Shown: piece by piece, positions 24,327 to 32,833 of the stretch | Numbering within the stretch: position 1 is the first letter of the stretch | Layout: each line of letters starts with the position of its first letter | NCBI RefSeq assembly: GCF_039621805.1 | Contig: NZ_CP155074.1 | Coordinates: 1,054,001 to 1,118,000, forward strand | DNA: 64,000 nucleotides | Origin: Paraburkholderia sp. PREW-6R | GTDB taxonomy: Bacteria; Pseudomonadota; Gammaproteobacteria; Burkholderiales; Burkholderiaceae | Direction of reading: 5' to 3' | Notes under the pieces: generated by a model | What the model saw: only the letters and a program-made list of their open reading frames with translations | Told to the model about the DNA's origin: nothing | Databases searched by the model: none | Translations under genes and position numbers: made by a program

Positions 24327-26801
24327 ATGACCATGTCAAGACATTCAAGACCGCACGGTGTCATCGCCGTCCTTACACTCTTATTTACTGCACTCACCGC
24401 GCTCTATCTGCTGATAGGCGGCGCGTGGCTGCTTTCGCTCGGTGGATCGGCGTATTACGTCATCACCGGCGTCCTGCTGCTGGTCGTGGCGTGGCTGCTC
24501 TATCGCCGCAGTCCGGCAGCGCTCGCGCTCTATGCACTCGTGCTCGTCGGCACCGCGGTGTGGTCGCTGTGGGAGTCGGGTCCCGACTTCTGGGCGCTCG
24601 CGCCGCGCTCCGGCGTGCTCGTGATCTTCGGCGTGTGGCTGCTGCTCCTCGTGAGCTGGCGCCTCGAAACGCCGCGCAGGTTTGGCGTGACTTCGCTCGT
24701 CGTGTCTCTCGTGATCTGGGCCGGCGTGCTGATCTATGCAACCTTCAACGATCCGCAGACGATCAACGGCACATTGAGCTCGGCGTCGGGTACGCCCGCG
24801 GCTACCGCGAACGGCATCGATCCTTCCGACTGGCCCGCATATGGCCGCACTCAGGAAGGCACGCGCTATTCCCCGCTGCAGCAGATCACGCCCGATAACG
24901 TCAAGAATCTGCAAGTGGCGTGGACTTTTCGCACCGGCGACATGAAAGGCCCGAACGATCCGGTCGAAATCACCAATGAAGTGACGCCGATCAAGATCGG
25001 CGATCTGCTTTATCTGTGCTCGCCCCACCAGATCCTGTTCGCGCTCGACGCGAAAACGGGTGCGCTGAAATGGAAGTTCGATCCGCGGCTGAAAAACGAT
25101 CCGTCGTTCCAGCACGTGACCTGCCGTGGCGTGTCGTACGTCGATCTCTCTGCGAACGCGGCGACCGCACAGCCGGCCACCCCCGCCAGCGACGCTGCAG
25201 CGCCGACCACCGAAGCCGCCGCACCGGCTAGCGACGCCGCCGCCTCGGCCACCCCGGCGGCAACCGCGCCCGCGGAGGCCGCCTGCACGCGCCGCATCTT
25301 CCTGCCGGTCAACGACGGCCACCTGTACGCGCTCGACGCGCAAACCGGACAGCGTTGCGCGGGCTTTGCCAATAACGGCGACCTCGACCTGCAGCACGCG
25401 CAGCCGGTCACCACACCCGGCATGTACGAGCCGACCTCGCCGCCCGTCGTTACAGCCACGACGATCATCGTCGCAGGCGCGGTCGAAGACAATTTCTCGA
25501 CGCGTGAACCCTCGGGCGTGATCCGCGGCTTCGACGTGCGCACCGGCGCGCTGCAATGGGCGTTCGATCCGGGCGCGCAGGACCCGAACCGGATTCCGGG
25601 CCCGGGCGAGCACTACACGATCGGCTCCCCGAACTCGTGGGCGCCGGCCGCGTACGACGCGAAACTGGACATCGTCTATCTGCCGATGGGCGTGACGACG
25701 CCGGACATCTGGGGCGGCTATCGCACGCCCGATCAGGAGCGCTATGCAAGCGGCCTGCTGGCGCTGCATGCGTCGACGGGTAAGTTCGCCTGGTTCTATC
25801 AGAGCGTTCACCACGACCTGTGGGACATGGACCAGCCGTCGCAGCCGACCATCGCCGACATCACCGGCAAGGACGGCAAGACTGTGCCGGTCGTGTACGC
25901 GCCCGCGAAGACCGGCAATCTGTTCGTGCTCGACCGCCGCACCGGCGTGCCCGTGGTTCCCGCACCTGAAACGCCGGTACCGCAAGGCGCCGCGCCGGGC
26001 GACCACGTCGCGCCGACGCAGCCGTTCTCCGAACTCACCTACCGTCCAAAGAAACTGCTGACCGACGCGGACATGTGGGGCGCGACGATGTACGACCAGC
26101 TCGTCTGCCGTGTGATGTTCCACAAGCTCCGCTACGAGGGCACGTTCACGCCGCCGTCCGAACAGGGCACGCTGGTCTTTCCGGGCAACCTCGGCATGTT
26201 CGAATGGGGCGGCATCGCGCTCGATACGGACCGCCAGATCGCCGTGGCCAATCCGATTGCGCTGCCGTTCGTCTCGCGCCTGATCCCACGTGGCCCGGGC
26301 AATCCAATGCAGCCCGTACCGGGCGCGAAAGGAAGCGGCACGGAAGCCGGCATCCAGCCGCAATACGGTGTGCCGTTCGGCGTGACACTCAATCCGTTCC
26401 TCTCGCCGTTCGGCCTGCCGTGCAAACAACCGGCTTGGGGCTATATCTCCGCAATCGACCTGAAGACCAACGAGATCGTGTGGAAGAAACGCATTGGCAC
26501 GCCGCGCGACAGCTCGTCGATTCCGTTGCCGTTCAAGCTGGGCATGCCCATGCTGGGCGGCCCGATCGTGACGGCGGGCGGCGTGGCGTTCATCGGGGCG
26601 ACTGCCGACAACTACATTCGCGCGTTCAACGTGAACAACGGCGATCAACTCTGGGAAGCGCGTTTGCCGGCCGGCGGCCAGGCCACGCCAATGAGCTATT
26701 CCATCAACGGTCGTCAGTACATCGTGATCGCTGCGGGCGGCCACGGTTCGTTCGGCACCAAGCTCGGCGATTACGTGATCGCTTACGCGTTGCCACAGTA
26801 A
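24327..26801 (+). CDS. gcd: Membrane-bound PQQ-dependent glucose dehydrogenase
   Basis: Oxidises glucose and other aldoses to aldonolactones in the periplasm and passes electrons to ubiquinone. 824 residues from ATG 24327, placed by GAAGGTTG; E. coli Gcd is near 800. Residues about 10-150 hold five hydrophobic segments. The rest is a PQQ beta-propeller with DWPAYGRTQEGTRYSPLQQI, HVTCRGVSY, IGSPNSWAPAAYD, SVHHDLWDMDQPSQP and the C-terminal GGHGSFGTKLGDYVIAY. A low-complexity Ala/Pro/Thr insert at about residues 277-320 interrupts the propeller between HVTCRGVSYVDLS and CTRRIFLPVNDGHLYALD. Faces an aldonate dehydratase gene. Confidence 0.95.
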   Translation: MTMSRHSRPHGVIAVLTLLFTALTALYLLIGGAWLLSLGGSAYYVITGVLLLVVAWLLYRRSPAALALYALVLVGTAVWSLWESGPDFWALAPRSGVLVIFGVWLLLLVSWRLETPRRFGVTSLVVSLVIWAGVLIYATFNDPQTINGTLSSASGTPAATANGIDPSDWPAYGRTQEGTRYSPLQQITPDNVKNLQVAWTFRTGDMKGPNDPVEITNEVTPIKIGDLLYLCSPHQILFALDAKTGALKWKFDPRLKNDPSFQHVTCRGVSYVDLSANAATAQPATPASDAAAPTTEAAAPASDAAASATPAATAPAEAACTRRIFLPVNDGHLYALDAQTGQRCAGFANNGDLDLQHAQPVTTPGMYEPTSPPVVTATTIIVAGAVEDNFSTREPSGVIRGFDVRTGALQWAFDPGAQDPNRIPGPGEHYTIGSPNSWAPAAYDAKLDIVYLPMGVTTPDIWGGYRTPDQERYASGLLALHASTGKFAWFYQSVHHDLWDMDQPSQPTIADITGKDGKTVPVVYAPAKTGNLFVLDRRTGVPVVPAPETPVPQGAAPGDHVAPTQPFSELTYRPKKLLTDADMWGATMYDQLVCRVMFHKLRYEGTFTPPSEQGTLVFPGNLGMFEWGGIALDTDRQIAVANPIALPFVSRLIPRGPGNPMQPVPGAKGSGTEAGIQPQYGVPFGVTLNPFLSPFGLPCKQPAWGYISAIDLKTNEIVWKKRIGTPRDSSSIPLPFKLGMPMLGGPIVTAGGVAFIGATADNYIRAFNVNNGDQLWEARLPAGGQATPMSYSINGRQYIVIAAGGHGSFGTKLGDYVIAYALPQ

Positions 26802-26832
26802 CGCAGTGACGCAGTAACGCCATAACGCAGTT
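26801..26832 (+). repeat. Four imperfect 8-base tandem repeats at the gcd 3-prime end
   Basis: ACGCAGTG, ACGCAGTA, ACGCCATA and ACGCAGTT in direct succession, beginning with the last base of the gcd stop codon. They look like slippage-type expansion beside the large hairpin at 26836. Confidence 0.7.
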
Positions 26833-26835
26833 GAC

Positions 26836-26872
26836 AACGCGCGGCGCCACGAATCTCGTGGCGCCGCGCGTT
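26836..26872. terminator. Bidirectional 17-base-pair hairpin between gcd and dehydratase
   Basis: The arms 26836-26852 and 26856-26872 are perfectly complementary (17 pairs, key core GCGGCGCCACGA/TCGTGGCGCCGC) around a 3-base ATC loop. It reaches into the stop codon of the leftward dehydratase (26871-26873). No poly-U tract, but the stem is extremely stable and sits between two convergent genes. Confidence 0.65.
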
Positions 26873-28604
26873 ACATCTGCGCACTCCTCAGAAACGCAAA
26901 ATCACACCCCTCGTCGGCCTGCAGGATCTCGCGTTCGTACAGTTTCGCGTAGCCACGCGTTGCGCGCGACGTGCTCTGCGCCGGCAGTGCCGCCCGGCGG
27001 CGCTCCAGTTCTTCATCGGAGACCAGCAGGTCGAGCGCGCGCCGCGCCACGCTGAGCTGGATCCGGTCGCCCGTGCGCACGAGCGCGAGCGGGCCGCCCG
27101 AAGCTGCGTCGGGCGTGATATGCAGCACGATGGTGCCGTACGCGGTGCCGCTCATTCGCGCATCCGACAGGCGCACCATGTCTTTTACACCAGCGCGGGC
27201 GAGCTTTGCCGGAATCGGCAGATAGCCCGCCTCGGGCATCGCCGATTCACTCGTGGGTCCGGCATTTCTCAACACGAGGAAGTCGTCGGCGCTGACATCC
27301 AGATCGTCGCTGTCGATGCGGTTCGCCAGGTCCTCCAGCGAATCGAACACCACCGCGCGCCCTTGCGTTTCGAACAGTGTGGGATCGGCCGCGGAACGCT
27401 TCATGATCGCGCCGCGCGGCGCCAGATTGCCGAACAGCGCGACGAGCCCGCCGGTCTCACGCACGGGGTTCGTGAACTCGCGCACCACCGTATGATCCAC
27501 CCAGCTCACGTCATGCAGACGATCGCCGAGCGTCTCGCCGGTCACCATGCGGCAATCGAGATGCAGCAGGTGTCTGATCTCGCGCAGAATGGCCGGCACG
27601 CCGCCGGCTGCGTACAGATCTTCCATGTAGTGCTCGCCGGTCGGCTTCAGATTCACCAGCACCGGCGTGCTTTCGCTCAGTTCGTTCAACCGCCTGAGAT
27701 CGAGCTTGTGGCCGAGGCGCCCGGCAATCGCCGCGAGATGGATCACCGCGTTCGTGGAGCCGCCGATCGCGAGCAGCACACGCAGCGCATTGTCGATCGA
27801 ATCGGCCGTCATGACTTCGCTCGGACGGATTGGCCGGCCGATCAGTTCGAACGCGGCGCGCCCGGTTTGTTCGGCGACGCGCAGCCGGTCTGCGTCGACA
27901 GCGGGACACGCGGCGCTATGAGCCGGCATCATGCCGAGCGTCTCGGCAATGATCGCCATCGTGCTGGCCGTGCCCATCACGGCACACGTGCCGGCCGTCG
28001 ACGCGAGCCGCCGTTCGACCACATCGATTTCTTGCGCATCGATTTCGGCGGCGCGGAATTTTGCCCAGAAACGGCGGCAATCGGTGCACGCACCGAGCCG
28101 CTCGCCGCGATGACGGCTGGTGGACATCGGACCGGCTACCAGTTGAATCGCCGGAATATCCGCCGACGCCGCGCCCATCAACTGCGCGGGCACGGTCTTG
28201 TCGCAGCCGCCGAGCAGCACGACGGAGTCCATCGGCTGCGCACGCGTCATTTCCTCGACGTCCATCGACATCAGGTTGCGGAATTTCAGACTGGTCGGTG
28301 CAAGAAACGTCTCGCCGAGCGAGATGGTGGGAAATTCGATGGGCAGGCCGCCTGCCGCGAGCACTCCGCGTTTGACCGCGTCGATCAGTTCCGGAAAATG
28401 CCGGTGACAATTGTTGAAGCCGCTCGCCGAATGCGCAATGCCGACAATGGGCCGATCGAGCATCTCGCGGCTATAGCCCATTGAACTGGCGAAGGTTCGG
28501 CGCAGATAGACGCTGACATCGCGGTCGCCATAGTTCGTGAGGCCACGCGCGAAGCCCAGCACGCGCGCCGCCTTCGAACTGCCGCCATCGTTCTGATCGC
28601 TCAT
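26871..28604 (-). CDS. IlvD/Edd-family aldonate (sugar-acid) dehydratase
   Basis: 577 residues from ATG 28604 (MSDQNDGGSSK). Fe-S dehydratase converting a sugar acid to a 2-keto-3-deoxy acid. Candidate cluster cysteines are Cys66 (NNCH), Cys134 (GGCDKT) and Cys207 (AGTCAVMGTAS). Their spacing equals that of the structurally known L-arabinonate dehydratase (59/127/200, all offset by seven). The C-terminal SDARMSGTAYGTIVLHITPDA is the sugar-acid subgroup signature, and the neighbouring Gcd makes aldonates. True dihydroxy-acid dehydratase (IlvD) is less likely. Exact sugar acid unresolved. Confidence 0.88.
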   Translation of the reverse strand: MSDQNDGGSSKAARVLGFARGLTNYGDRDVSVYLRRTFASSMGYSREMLDRPIVGIAHSASGFNNCHRHFPELIDAVKRGVLAAGGLPIEFPTISLGETFLAPTSLKFRNLMSMDVEEMTRAQPMDSVVLLGGCDKTVPAQLMGAASADIPAIQLVAGPMSTSRHRGERLGACTDCRRFWAKFRAAEIDAQEIDVVERRLASTAGTCAVMGTASTMAIIAETLGMMPAHSAACPAVDADRLRVAEQTGRAAFELIGRPIRPSEVMTADSIDNALRVLLAIGGSTNAVIHLAAIAGRLGHKLDLRRLNELSESTPVLVNLKPTGEHYMEDLYAAGGVPAILREIRHLLHLDCRMVTGETLGDRLHDVSWVDHTVVREFTNPVRETGGLVALFGNLAPRGAIMKRSAADPTLFETQGRAVVFDSLEDLANRIDSDDLDVSADDFLVLRNAGPTSESAMPEAGYLPIPAKLARAGVKDMVRLSDARMSGTAYGTIVLHITPDAASGGPLALVRTGDRIQLSVARRALDLLVSDEELERRRAALPAQSTSRATRGYAKLYEREILQADEGCDFAFLRSAQM

Positions 28605-28707
28605 CGTATGTTCTCGCTGGAGAGGAAACCGCGGTGCTAGTGCAGCACACGCTACCGCTTCGGCAAAAAACCCGGTAGCTGGTTTACACTGGGGACACCC
28701 AATTTCC

Positions 28708-28742
28708 CGCGACACGCGACACGCGACACGCGACACGCGACA
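28708..28742. repeat. Five perfect CGCGACA tandem repeats
   Basis: Five contiguous 7-base units with a sixth degenerate unit (GGCGACC) after them. Located in the divergent gap between the dehydratase gene (start 28604) and the MBL-fold gene (start 28778). Too short and spacer-free for CRISPR. Confidence 0.85.
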
Positions 28743-28777
28743 GGCGACCGCCGATCACCCGCCCGACTCCGATAACG

Positions 28778-29914
28778 ATGCCACTCTCATTGCGCATGCC
28801 TCTACTTTCTGCCTGCCTCGCAGTTTGCGCTGCCAGTTCAGTTTGCACTGCCAGTGCTCAGGAAACGGGACCGTCGCCCGAACAGATTGCTGCAAGCGGC
28901 ATTCATCATGCGCCCCGCACGGAGGATGGCTACGAGAACGACGACGGTCCGCTCGCACGCGGCTCCGTGTGGAAATGGCGCTGGAATCGCCTGATCCATC
29001 ACCTGCCGCCGCCACCCGAAAACGGCTACGCGTTTCCGGTCGATCATCCGGACGTCGCGTGGATCAACGCGAACCGCACTGTAAATACGCTGACCTGGAT
29101 CGGCCATTCCACCGCCCTGTTGCAGATCGACGGCGTCAATATCCTGACCGACCCGATCTTCTCCGAGCGCGCGTCGCCGTTCACGTTCGCCGGGCCGAAG
29201 CGCCGCGTACCGCCGGGCCTCACGCTTGCGGAACTGCCGCACATCGACATCGTGCTGATCTCGCACAGTCACTACGATCATCTCGACGAAGCCAGCGTGA
29301 AGGCACTGAATGCGCAACCGGGCGGTCCGCCGCTCTTTCTGGTGCCGCTCGGCATCAAGGAATGGCTCGCGAAGAAAGGCATCAGCAATGCGCAGGAATC
29401 CGATTGGGGCGACCATACCCTCGCTTCGCGTCTGAATTTCTGGTTCGTGCCGTCAACGCACTGGTCCGCGCGCAGCCTGACCGACCGCAACGAAACGCTA
29501 TGGGGCGGCTGGGTCGTGAAGACTTCGCCGCAGGCGGCGCATCCGTTCTCGCTGTATTTCGCGGGAGATACCGGTTACTCGCTGGACTCGAAACGCATCG
29601 GCGCGGCGTTCGGCTGTTTCGATCTCGCGCTGATCCCGATCGGCGCGTATGCGCCGCGCTGGTTCATGGGTCCGCAGCACGTCGATCCCCAGCAAGCGGT
29701 GCAGATTTTCGAGGACGTGCATGCCAGGAAGGCTGTCGGCATTCACTGGGGCACGTTCGAACTCGCCGACGAACCGCTCGACGAGCCGCCCCGAAAGCTC
29801 GCCGAAGCCACGCACGCCGCCGGACTGCCGGACGACGCATTCACCGTGCTGCATCACGGGCAGATGATCCGGCTCGACGGGCCGGGCGGCGGCGCCAACG
29901 CCTGCGCGCGCTAG
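28778..29914 (+). CDS. Exported MBL-fold metallohydrolase (NAPE-PLD/RomA-like)
   Basis: 378 residues. N-terminal hydrophobic leader (MPLLSACLAVCAASSVCTASAQ) suggests export, with a lipoprotein alternative. Metallo-beta-lactamase fold motifs are LTWIGHSTALLQIDGVNILTDP, metal-binding HSHYDHLD, later YFAGDTGY and the final IHWGTFELADEP. This arrangement is the outer-membrane-associated RomA / N-acylphosphatidylethanolamine phospholipase D-like branch, so phospholipid- or N-acyl-type phosphodiester hydrolysis is possible. Followed 33 bases later by the PhyH-like gene, probably in the same transcript. Confidence 0.9.
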   Translation: MPLSLRMPLLSACLAVCAASSVCTASAQETGPSPEQIAASGIHHAPRTEDGYENDDGPLARGSVWKWRWNRLIHHLPPPPENGYAFPVDHPDVAWINANRTVNTLTWIGHSTALLQIDGVNILTDPIFSERASPFTFAGPKRRVPPGLTLAELPHIDIVLISHSHYDHLDEASVKALNAQPGGPPLFLVPLGIKEWLAKKGISNAQESDWGDHTLASRLNFWFVPSTHWSARSLTDRNETLWGGWVVKTSPQAAHPFSLYFAGDTGYSLDSKRIGAAFGCFDLALIPIGAYAPRWFMGPQHVDPQQAVQIFEDVHARKAVGIHWGTFELADEPLDEPPRKLAEATHAAGLPDDAFTVLHHGQMIRLDGPGGGANACAR

Positions 29915-29947
29915 ACGCGCGCAGCGCACAACAACAAGGAGACAATC

Positions 29948-30739
29948 ATGACAGGCTTCTCATCAAGCGAACTGGATGCGTACGCAACGACATTCGAGCG
30001 CGACGGCATGGTGCTGTTGAAGCAGCACTTTCCTAAAGCCACGCTGGCCGCGTGGCGCGCCGCATTCGAGCCGTTGCTGCGCGCCCGCATCATGTCGGGA
30101 ACGACGGCCGTGCGGGGCGACAACCGGCACTACATCACGTTGCCGTTTACCGGCGTTTTCGCCGACGAAAGTATTTTTTGCGACCCCGGCATTCTCGGGA
30201 TTGTCGAACGCGTGGCGGGTGAGGATCCGGTCATGTGTCAGCTCGCCACCGATACGCCGCTAAAGGGCTCGACGCATCAGGACGTGCATCGCGACACACC
30301 GCCGCTATTCGACGATCAACCTGAAACGCCCTCCTTCCAGTTGGCCGTCAACTTTCCGCTGTGCGACGTGTCGCTCGAAAACGGGCCATTTGAAACCACG
30401 CTGGGCACACATCGCATGCGGCCCGACGAGGCCATGAGCGCGTACCGCGAAGGCCGTGCCGGCTTGCACGCGATCCCGATGGAACTCGGCGATGTGATGA
30501 TTCGCGACGTCCGCGCGCTGCACCGCGGCACACCGAACAACACGGACGAGCCGCGCCCAATGGTCGTCATCGGCTACAGCAGAAGCTGGTATTTCCGCCC
30601 CGAGGTACATATCGACGTGCCGGTCGACCTCGATCAGCGTCTGAGCCCGCGCGCGAAGCGCTTGCTGCGCCACATGCCGCGCGTCGCCGAACTCGACGCT
30701 TTGCCCGCGGCTGAGGCTTATAAAAAGTTCGCTTACTGA
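29948..30739 (+). CDS. Phytanoyl-CoA dioxygenase (PhyH) family Fe/2-oxoglutarate oxygenase
   Basis: 263 residues of the non-heme Fe(II)/2OG double-stranded beta-helix family. The metal facial triad is visible as the H-x-D in HQDVHRD and the distal His in ALHRGTPNN, and the 2OG-binding Arg is probably in DEPRPMVVIGYSR. N-terminus FERDGMVLLKQHFPKATLAAWRAAF is the usual PhyH lead. Substrate unknown: members hydroxylate fatty acyls, small alcohols and natural products. Starts 33 bases after the MBL gene behind AAGGAGA and converges on a Gfo/Idh gene 9 bases away. Confidence 0.88.
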   Translation: MTGFSSSELDAYATTFERDGMVLLKQHFPKATLAAWRAAFEPLLRARIMSGTTAVRGDNRHYITLPFTGVFADESIFCDPGILGIVERVAGEDPVMCQLATDTPLKGSTHQDVHRDTPPLFDDQPETPSFQLAVNFPLCDVSLENGPFETTLGTHRMRPDEAMSAYREGRAGLHAIPMELGDVMIRDVRALHRGTPNNTDEPRPMVVIGYSRSWYFRPEVHIDVPVDLDQRLSPRAKRLLRHMPRVAELDALPAAEAYKKFAY

Positions 30740-30748
30740 GCGCAGGTG

Positions 30749-32008
30749 CTACAGCTGCGGCTGGCGCTCCGGTGTGTGCGCGCTGGCCGCGCCGATCGCA
30801 ACCGGCACGCCCTCCCGCGCTGACCGGTAGATCGCCTCCATCAGCAACTGATCCTGCAAGCCTTCCTCGCCCGGCGTATGCGGCGCGGTGTCGTCCGCGA
30901 TGCATTGGGCGAAGTGGTCGATCTCCAGCGTGAACTGGTTCCTGGCGCCCAGCCGCACCTCTTCGACCGCCTCCGCGTCGCCTTTGCGCCGTGCCACCCG
31001 CATGCGCTGGCCGCGATACGCGAATGCGTTCTCCACGTCGATCCAGCCCGCCTCGAGCCGCACGCGCATGTCCTTCGATTCATGCGCGCCGTAACTGGCC
31101 GTGCAACGCGCAATCGCGCCGGAGGGAAACCGCAGCGTGAACGCCATCGTTTCCTCGACTTCCGCATACCGCGGATCGCCCTCCGGATTTACGACCTGCG
31201 CATAGACTTCGACCGGTTCCTCCGCCAGCAACGCACGCACCCCATTCAGGCAGTACAGACCGATATCGGGCAGCGCGCCGCCGCCGGCCAGCGCGGCCTT
31301 CAACCGCCACTGGTCGCCGGGACCTTGAACCTGTGTGTTGGTCGCCTCGATCACGCGGGCACGGCCGAGTTCACCCGACTGCGTGAGGCGCGCGGCCTCG
31401 CGATTGAACGGCTCGAACTGGCAGCGATACGCGATCATCAGTTTCACGCCGGCCTGCGCACACGCGTCGATCATCTGGCGCGCTTCGTCGGACGTGTTCG
31501 CCATCGGCTTTTCGCACAGCACATGCTTGCCGGCCTGCGCGGCATTGCGCACGTGATCGAGATGCAGTCCGTTGGGCGTGACCACGTAGACCGCCTGAAT
31601 GTCAGGGTTGCTCGCGAGCCGATGCATGTCGTCATAGCCGTAGATCGCTTCGGAGGTCACACCGTATTGCGCGGCCACTACGGCGGCCTTCTGCGGACTC
31701 GACGATACGAGCGCCACGACCCGCGCATGCAGGCTTTGCTGGAAGGCGGGCAGGATTTCCTCGAGCGCCAGCCTTCCAAGCCCAACGACCGCGAAGCCGA
31801 CCCGCTGCGCCGGTGGCGTTGGCGCCGGCGGAGGCGGCGACGGCTTGTCCGCGGCGCCCTTCCAGTTCTCGAACTCGACGCGCGAGTTTTCGACACGGCC
31901 GAGATCGATAGACGAAGCCGGACGCGTCGCGCCGGCGGCAGGCAATGCGGGTCCTTGCGCGGAACCCGGACCGCAATCACGCAGAGGGAAGATCTTTGCC
32001 GAAGTCAT
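30749..32008 (-). CDS. Gfo/Idh/MocA-family oxidoreductase (N-terminally extended)
   Basis: 419 residues. A polar 68-residue leader with PSPPPPAPTPPAQ precedes the Rossmann domain VGFAVVGLGRLALEEILPAF. CEKPMANTSDEA is the catalytic EKP motif, followed by the C-terminal alpha/beta domain (GGGALPDIGLYCLNGVRALL). The leader has no twin arginine or hydrophobic core, unlike the paralogue at 32834-34168, with which it shares most of the catalytic domain, including PHTPGEEGLQDQ. NADP-dependent oxidoreductase of the glucose-fructose oxidoreductase type; substrate unknown. Confidence 0.9.
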   Translation of the reverse strand: MTSAKIFPLRDCGPGSAQGPALPAAGATRPASSIDLGRVENSRVEFENWKGAADKPSPPPPAPTPPAQRVGFAVVGLGRLALEEILPAFQQSLHARVVALVSSSPQKAAVVAAQYGVTSEAIYGYDDMHRLASNPDIQAVYVVTPNGLHLDHVRNAAQAGKHVLCEKPMANTSDEARQMIDACAQAGVKLMIAYRCQFEPFNREAARLTQSGELGRARVIEATNTQVQGPGDQWRLKAALAGGGALPDIGLYCLNGVRALLAEEPVEVYAQVVNPEGDPRYAEVEETMAFTLRFPSGAIARCTASYGAHESKDMRVRLEAGWIDVENAFAYRGQRMRVARRKGDAEAVEEVRLGARNQFTLEIDHFAQCIADDTAPHTPGEEGLQDQLLMEAIYRSAREGVPVAIGAASAHTPERQPQL

Positions 32009-32060
32009 GGTCGCTCCTGATCACTTGCTCGGTGACGCGCTTGTGGTTGCGCGCCTTGCA

Positions 32061-32717
32061 TTACGAATGGTCGGCAACGGATGTGCCGGGCAGGCGCGCC
32101 TGGAACGCGCATATCAGCGCGCCCATGGCGGTGCCGATCGCGAGCAGCAACAGCGTCGGCGCCTCGACGCGAATGTCCAGCAGCGTGCCGATCATGGCGC
32201 CCGCGAGCCACGCTAGCCACCGCAGCACGCCAGTGACGACGGCATGGGCATCGCGCTCCACAAGCGAGCGGCTCAGTCTGACGAGTGCGCCGGTGATGAA
32301 CGTGACACCGGGTTCGTCGGCGAGTACCTGATTGAGCGCGCCCATGGCGGCGGCGATCAGCATGACCGCGCCCGCCGAATACTGCTCGTGTGCAAGCGGC
32401 CACGCCACACAGAGCAGGACGGCCGTGAGCGCGAGGTTAAGCGTCGCGCGCCAACGGCCGACGAATTTGCCGAGCCATGCCGCGACAGTCGTCGTCGCGA
32501 AGAATGCGGCGATCACGCCAGCAAGCGCGGCGAGCGCGGGCCACTGGCCGAGGGCGAGCGAGCGTGCAAGTTTCGACGTGTTGCCGCTCATGTAGACGGC
32601 GAGCAGATCGCTGCTATGCATGAACATCAGCGAGTCGGTCATTCCGGCAACGGCCACCAGCAGGCACAGCGGTAAGGGCGACGGCGCGGGAGCCGCATGG
32701 GAAGAAACGGGCGGCAT
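32061..32717 (-). CDS. DUF1275 (YoaK-type) integral membrane protein
   Basis: 218 residues with about six hydrophobic segments. The DUF1275 signature is near the N-terminus: VAGMTDSLMFMHSSDLLAVYMSGNTSKLARSLALG, followed by a conserved NVTFITG-like GVTFITGALVRLS. ATG 32717 has AGAGG five bases upstream and is favoured over the GTG two codons earlier. Function unknown for the family. Lies between the two Gfo/Idh paralogues in the same direction, so possibly co-transcribed. Confidence 0.88.
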   Translation of the reverse strand: MPPVSSHAAPAPSPLPLCLLVAVAGMTDSLMFMHSSDLLAVYMSGNTSKLARSLALGQWPALAALAGVIAAFFATTTVAAWLGKFVGRWRATLNLALTAVLLCVAWPLAHEQYSAGAVMLIAAAMGALNQVLADEPGVTFITGALVRLSRSLVERDAHAVVTGVLRWLAWLAGAMIGTLLDIRVEAPTLLLLAIGTAMGALICAFQARLPGTSVADHS

Positions 32718-32833
32718 GCGCACCTCTCATCCTGAAGTCACAGCGAAAGGGTTGCCGACGCAACGAAGCGATGCCACGTGTTCGAAGCCATTCGCACGCA
32801 GGAGTCGACACCGGGACACAAGCGAGGCGGCCG

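Noticed and set aside
24381..26837. 818-codon open frame on the minus strand
   Set aside because: Antisense to gcd; very rich in Arg, His and Glu with no recognisable domain.
28708..28742. Possible CRISPR-like array
   Set aside because: Units of 7 bases with no spacers, only five copies and no cas genes nearby; a simple tandem repeat.
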